The translations under genes were made by a program, and so were the position numbers. Of a stretch of 64,000 nucleotides of DNA, positions 61,406 to 64,000 are shown piece by piece. Location of the stretch: positions 124,001 through 188,000 of the forward strand of contig NZ_JAMQOT010000006.1 of assembly GCF_029502005.1 (NCBI RefSeq), in the 5' to 3' direction. The notes beneath the pieces are model-generated. The model saw only the letters and a program-made list of their open reading frames with translations, searched no databases and was not told the DNA's origin. Origin of the DNA: Natrinema salsiterrestre. GTDB taxonomy: Archaea; Halobacteriota; Halobacteria; Halobacteriales; Natrialbaceae. How positions within the stretch are numbered: the stretch's first letter is position 1; each line of letters opens with the position of its first letter.

Positions 61406-61801
61406 ATGTCCAGACACGTCCTCGTCCCGATGGACGACTCCGACCCGGCGCGAGCCGCCCTCGAGCACGCGTTCGAGTGGGTTCCCGCCGATCAGATGTC
61501 GATCGTCCACGCGGTCGGCGATCTCGAGGCGGACTACGGCAGCATCGTCTCGGCGGACGACGAACCCCCGTTCTTCGCTGACGTGCGAGCGATCGCCGAC
61601 GAGTACGACCGCTCGACCGAAACGGCCGTCGTCGACGGCGACGGCGTGGCGGACGCGATCCTCGAGTACGCCGACGAGGCGGGCGTCGACGCGATCGTCA
61701 TGGGGAGCGAAGGAAAAGCCGGCGTCTCGCGGATGTTGCTCGGGAGCGTCGCGGAAGCGGTCACGCGCCGCGCGGCGATTCCGGTGACGATCGTGCCGTG
61801 A
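61406..61801 (+). CDS. Universal stress protein (UspA family)
   Basis: 131 residues from the ATG at 61406. Usp signatures: HVLVPMDDSDPARAALEHA, DAIVMGSEGKAGVSRMLLGS (nucleotide loop G-x2-G-x9-G-S like) and AAIPVTIVP. It starts 74 bases after the coiled-coil gene. The role is presumed to be nucleotide binding under stress. Confidence 0.9.
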   Translation: MSRHVLVPMDDSDPARAALEHAFEWVPADQMSIVHAVGDLEADYGSIVSADDEPPFFADVRAIADEYDRSTETAVVDGDGVADAILEYADEAGVDAIVMGSEGKAGVSRMLLGSVAEAVTRRAAIPVTIVP

Positions 61802-62210
61802 GAGCGGTCCCGGTTGCGGGCCGACCACCCGACGGCGTCGTCGATTGTGGTGGTCGAGGGGCGGTGTGTCTCGAATGGTGGGTTCGACCGAGCGCGATCG
61901 AGTGGTCGGCTCTCCGCCGGGGCTCGAGGGTCCCGCGCACGACCGAACATCCGCGGGGGGAGGCAGTCGGAGAACGAGGCCCCGAGGCGATCGAACGCCG
62001 TTTCGATCGAGGAGGCCGTCTCTGGGTGCCATCGCCGGATCACACCCGTCCGTTCAGGAGTTGCTACTGGGGTGTGTCCCCTTCCCCGTCGGTCATCGCG
62101 GCCTCCGGGAACGGCACGGACGGTCCGTGCGCCGAGTGCTGTCGCTCCTCGACGGCGTTAATTTCACTCCGTTTCAGGACGTTTATATCTCGGCGGGATG
62201 TACGTGTGCA

Positions 62211-62320
62211 TGCTTCCGAAACCCTCGGTAGGGGTTTGGAAGCAAGTCTCGGGTGTCCTAACCACCCGGGGCGTTTGGGTGCGCTGCCCCCTGCGCTCGT
62301 GCCTTTGGAGACTTGCTCCA
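62211..62320 (+). ncRNA. Candidate structured small RNA
   Basis: A TATA box, TTTATAT (62182-62188), predicts a start near 62210. The following RNA would fold into a hairpin (GCTTCC 62212-62217 with GGAAGC 62238-62243, and AAACCC 62219-62224 with GGGTTT 62232-62237). Next comes a domain closed by a perfect 9-bp stem (62242-62250 with 62308-62316), enclosing hairpins GGGTG/CACCC (62251-62255/62263-62267) and GGGGC/GCCCC (62268-62272/62286-62290). No protein frame fits. It matches no tRNA, 5S, SRP or RNase P RNA that I can recall. The minus strand also has a TATA-like element (62341-62350), so the strand is not certain. Confidence 0.5.
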
Positions 62321-62485
62321 GTTGAACGTTACCGTAACCTTACTTATAACTAATGAAAACGTGACAGGTAATTATCTGGTGCCGGTTCGAGTACCGATGG
62401 AATTTCTCGAGTGCGGAGCGAAAGCGGAAGGTCGCTGGCATCGCGGGGCGGCGTTACCGCATCGAACGACTTCGTTCACTGCGTC

Positions 62486-62508
62486 TTCGCGCGGCAACGC
62501 CGCGCGAA
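62486..62508. repeat. Perfect 10-bp intergenic hairpin
   Basis: TTCGCGCGGC (62486-62495) pairs exactly with GCCGCGCGAA (62499-62508) around loop AAC; TTCGTTCACT lies just upstream. Confidence 0.5.
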
Positions 62509-62567
62509 CGATCCGAGTGACCGCTGGTCCCCCGCTATTCACGAAAACCACGGGCAAATTCGTTCCG

Positions 62568-62589
62568 CGGGTCGCCCAACGGCGACCCG
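62568..62589. repeat. Perfect 9-bp intergenic hairpin
   Basis: CGGGTCGCC (62568-62576) pairs exactly with GGCGACCCG (62581-62589) around loop CAAC, about 75 bases beyond the 3' end of the phosphohexomutase gene. It may shape that transcript's end. Confidence 0.5.
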
Positions 62590-62663
62590 ATCACAGCGCG
62601 TCACCGCACGTCGGCTCCCCTACTCGAGACGAGCGATCGCCGAATTATCGAGCCGAAGCGACC

Positions 62664-64000
62664 TCAGGCGTCGGCCTTCGCCTCGGCCAGCGCCTCGTAC
62701 ATGTCCTCGGCGAGCGTCTCGGCGCGGTCGCCGTCGCGAGCCTCGGCGTAGATCCGGACGAGCGGTTCGGTTCCGGAGGGACGGGCGAGCACCCAGGCGT
62801 CGCCGTAATCCAGCCGGTAGCCGTCTCGAGTGTTGAGTTCCGCCTCGGCGGCCTGCGCCTGGTTGGCCGCCGCGTCGAGCATCGCGTCGCGCTCGGCCGT
62901 CGACTCGTACTCGATGTTGCGCCGGACGTTGACGTAGCCGTCGTAGGGGGAGACGATCTCGCTGACGGGCCGTTCGGCCACTAGCTCGAGGAATCGCGCG
63001 GCCGTGAAAGCGCCGTCCCGTGAGAGCCGATAGTCGGGGAAGAAGATCCCGCCGTTGCCCTCGCCCGCGACCGGCACCCGTTCGCCGTTGTCCTCGAGTT
63101 CCTCGATCCGCGTGATGATGTTCGTGGAGCCGATTGGGGTGAGCTCGAGCTCGGCCCCGACCTCGTTCACGACGTCGACCAGCCGCTGGGAGACGTTGAC
63201 CGCGGAGACGGTGGTGTCGCCGGGCTCGAGTTCGGCGGCGGCGAGCGCGGCGAGAGTGGCGTCGCCCTCGACGTACTCGCCGTGCTCGTCGAAGAAGATG
63301 GCGCGGTCGGCGTCGCCGTCGTGGGCGATGCCGACGTCGGCGTCGGTGGCCCGAACGAGCCGACCGAGATCGGTGAGATTGTCCGGGACCGGCTCGGGAT
63401 CGCGGCCGGGGAAGTGGCCGTCCGGCTGGGCGTTGACCGTCACGACGCGACAGCCGAGTTCGCGAAAGAACTCGGGGCTGGTCAGCGATCCCGCACCGTG
63501 ACCCGGATCGAGCGCGACGGTGAGGTCGGCGTCGGCGATCGTCTCGCGGTCCGCGGCCGCGAGCAGGTCGGCGACGTACTCCCGGCCGACGCCGTCGATC
63601 TCGTGGACGCGACCGGTCTCGTCCCAGGGAGCGACGGTGAACGACTCCGCGAGCAGGGTCTCCTCGATCGCCTCGAGGTCGGCGACCGCGAGTTCGACGC
63701 CGTCGCTCCCGACGAGTTTGACCCCGTTGTACGGCGGCGGATTGTGCGACGCCGTGATCACCATCACGGGGACCCCTTCCCGTTCGGCGTAGGCCTGTGC
63801 GCCCGGCGTGGGGACGATCCCGAGGCGGTCGACGTCGGTTCCCGTACTCGCCAGCCCGCTGGCGGCCGCGTCGGCCAGCATGCGTCCCGTATGGCGCGTG
63901 TCGCGAGCGATGGCGACCCGGTCCCCACCGTCGCCGTCCCCCCAGGTCGTCCCCGCCGCTTTCGCGACCCGCAGGACGAACGCGGGCGTCAACTCCTCGT
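62664..64000 (-). CDS. glmM: Phosphoglucosamine / phosphohexo-mutase (5' end beyond the window)
   Basis: About 445 residues are present; the first 15-20 are cut by the right edge (the frame continues EELTPAFVLRVAKAAG without a start). Catalytic Ser in VITASHNPPPYNGVK, the metal loop DGDADRAIFF, the sugar loop VAGEGNGGIFFPDY, and the phosphate site ARPSGTEPLVRIYAE. The family moves phosphate between C6 and C1 of hexoses; GlmM versus phosphomannomutase is not fully separable by eye. It likely feeds nucleotide sugars for surface glycans. Confidence 0.88.
   Translation of the reverse strand, partial: EELTPAFVLRVAKAAGTTWGDGDGGDRVAIARDTRHTGRMLADAAASGLASTGTDVDRLGIVPTPGAQAYAEREGVPVMVITASHNPPPYNGVKLVGSDGVELAVADLEAIEETLLAESFTVAPWDETGRVHEIDGVGREYVADLLAAADRETIADADLTVALDPGHGAGSLTSPEFFRELGCRVVTVNAQPDGHFPGRDPEPVPDNLTDLGRLVRATDADVGIAHDGDADRAIFFDEHGEYVEGDATLAALAAAELEPGDTTVSAVNVSQRLVDVVNEVGAELELTPIGSTNIITRIEELEDNGERVPVAGEGNGGIFFPDYRLSRDGAFTAARFLELVAERPVSEIVSPYDGYVNVRRNIEYESTAERDAMLDAAANQAQAAEAELNTRDGYRLDYGDAWVLARPSGTEPLVRIYAEARDGDRAETLAEDMYEALAEAKADA

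Larger units (their letters stand above)
61802..62663. other. Gene-free stretch containing a structured RNA candidate and two hairpins
   Basis: 61802-62170 is GC-rich without a convincing gene. 62182-62316 holds the candidate RNA described separately. 62340-62400 is AT-rich. 62486-62508 and 62568-62589 are perfect hairpins within TTCGTTC-containing sequence. No protein-coding gene can be supported. Confidence 0.55.

Noticed and set aside
62211-62320. 5S rRNA, SRP RNA or RNase P RNA for the structured region
   Set aside because: Length and conserved boxes do not match; 5S has similar length but a different sequence and fold.
62376-62396. GGTTCGAGTACC as a tRNA T-arm
   Set aside because: No matching acceptor, D or anticodon arm around it on either strand.

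Overview
The window is high-GC DNA with very acidic predicted proteins, an archaeal TATA-binding protein, eIF-1A, an RFC-type clamp-loader subunit, archaeal RNase Z, Tat-dependent secretion signals with twin arginines, HalOD1/DUF7344/DUF7282/DUF460-type proteins and leaderless genes with TATA boxes about 25-28 bases upstream of the start. All of this points to a haloarchaeon (class Halobacteria). The gene mix would fit the Natrialbaceae, but I cannot fix the genus from sequence reading alone.

Layout. 1-3.6 kb: a large multi-PAS/GAF sensor (cut by the left edge) divergent from a HalOD1 protein and a PAS protein. 3.9-9.4 kb: S-adenosylhomocysteine hydrolase and an MTA/SAH-deaminase-type amidohydrolase (two ways to dispose of SAH), with exported acidic proteins and a SpoIIM-like membrane protein. 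9.5-18.5 kb: a copper island with two P1B ATPases (CPC and CPH types), a TRASH-domain Lrp regulator, a CopZ chaperone, and a DUF318-type permease carrying two TRASH/YHS domains. 18.6-27.7 kb: mostly housekeeping genes (hisG, tbp, tRNA G10 methyltransferase, rfcC, rnz) and a VapBC-type toxin-antitoxin pair.

27.8-42.8 kb is the standout region: eight consecutive minus-strand genes that look like a complete cellulosome. Five glycoside hydrolase family 5 (GH5) proteins and one beta-helix/ricin-lectin protein each have a Tat signal and end in an almost identical dockerin. Among them sit a scaffoldin with two cohesins, four FN3 modules, a CBM5/12-like module and a PKD-like module, and a single-cohesin protein ending in a PGF-CTERM-like surface anchor. 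The simplest model is export of folded parts by Tat, calcium-dependent docking of enzymes onto the soluble scaffoldin (which binds the polysaccharide) or onto the surface cohesin, and attack on mannan/cellulose-type polymers.

43.4-61.8 kb is again mostly core metabolism: DUF460 protein, eIF-1A, a class V aminotransferase, a cupredoxin lipoprotein, an MFS transporter, metY-metX, serB, serA, hisI and two UspA proteins. A GC-rich gap at 61.8-62.66 kb contains a strongly structured candidate small RNA. A phosphoglucosamine-mutase-family gene runs off the right edge.

All calls come from reading the sequence; no database search was run. Family assignments are recognition of motifs and of overall sequence character.
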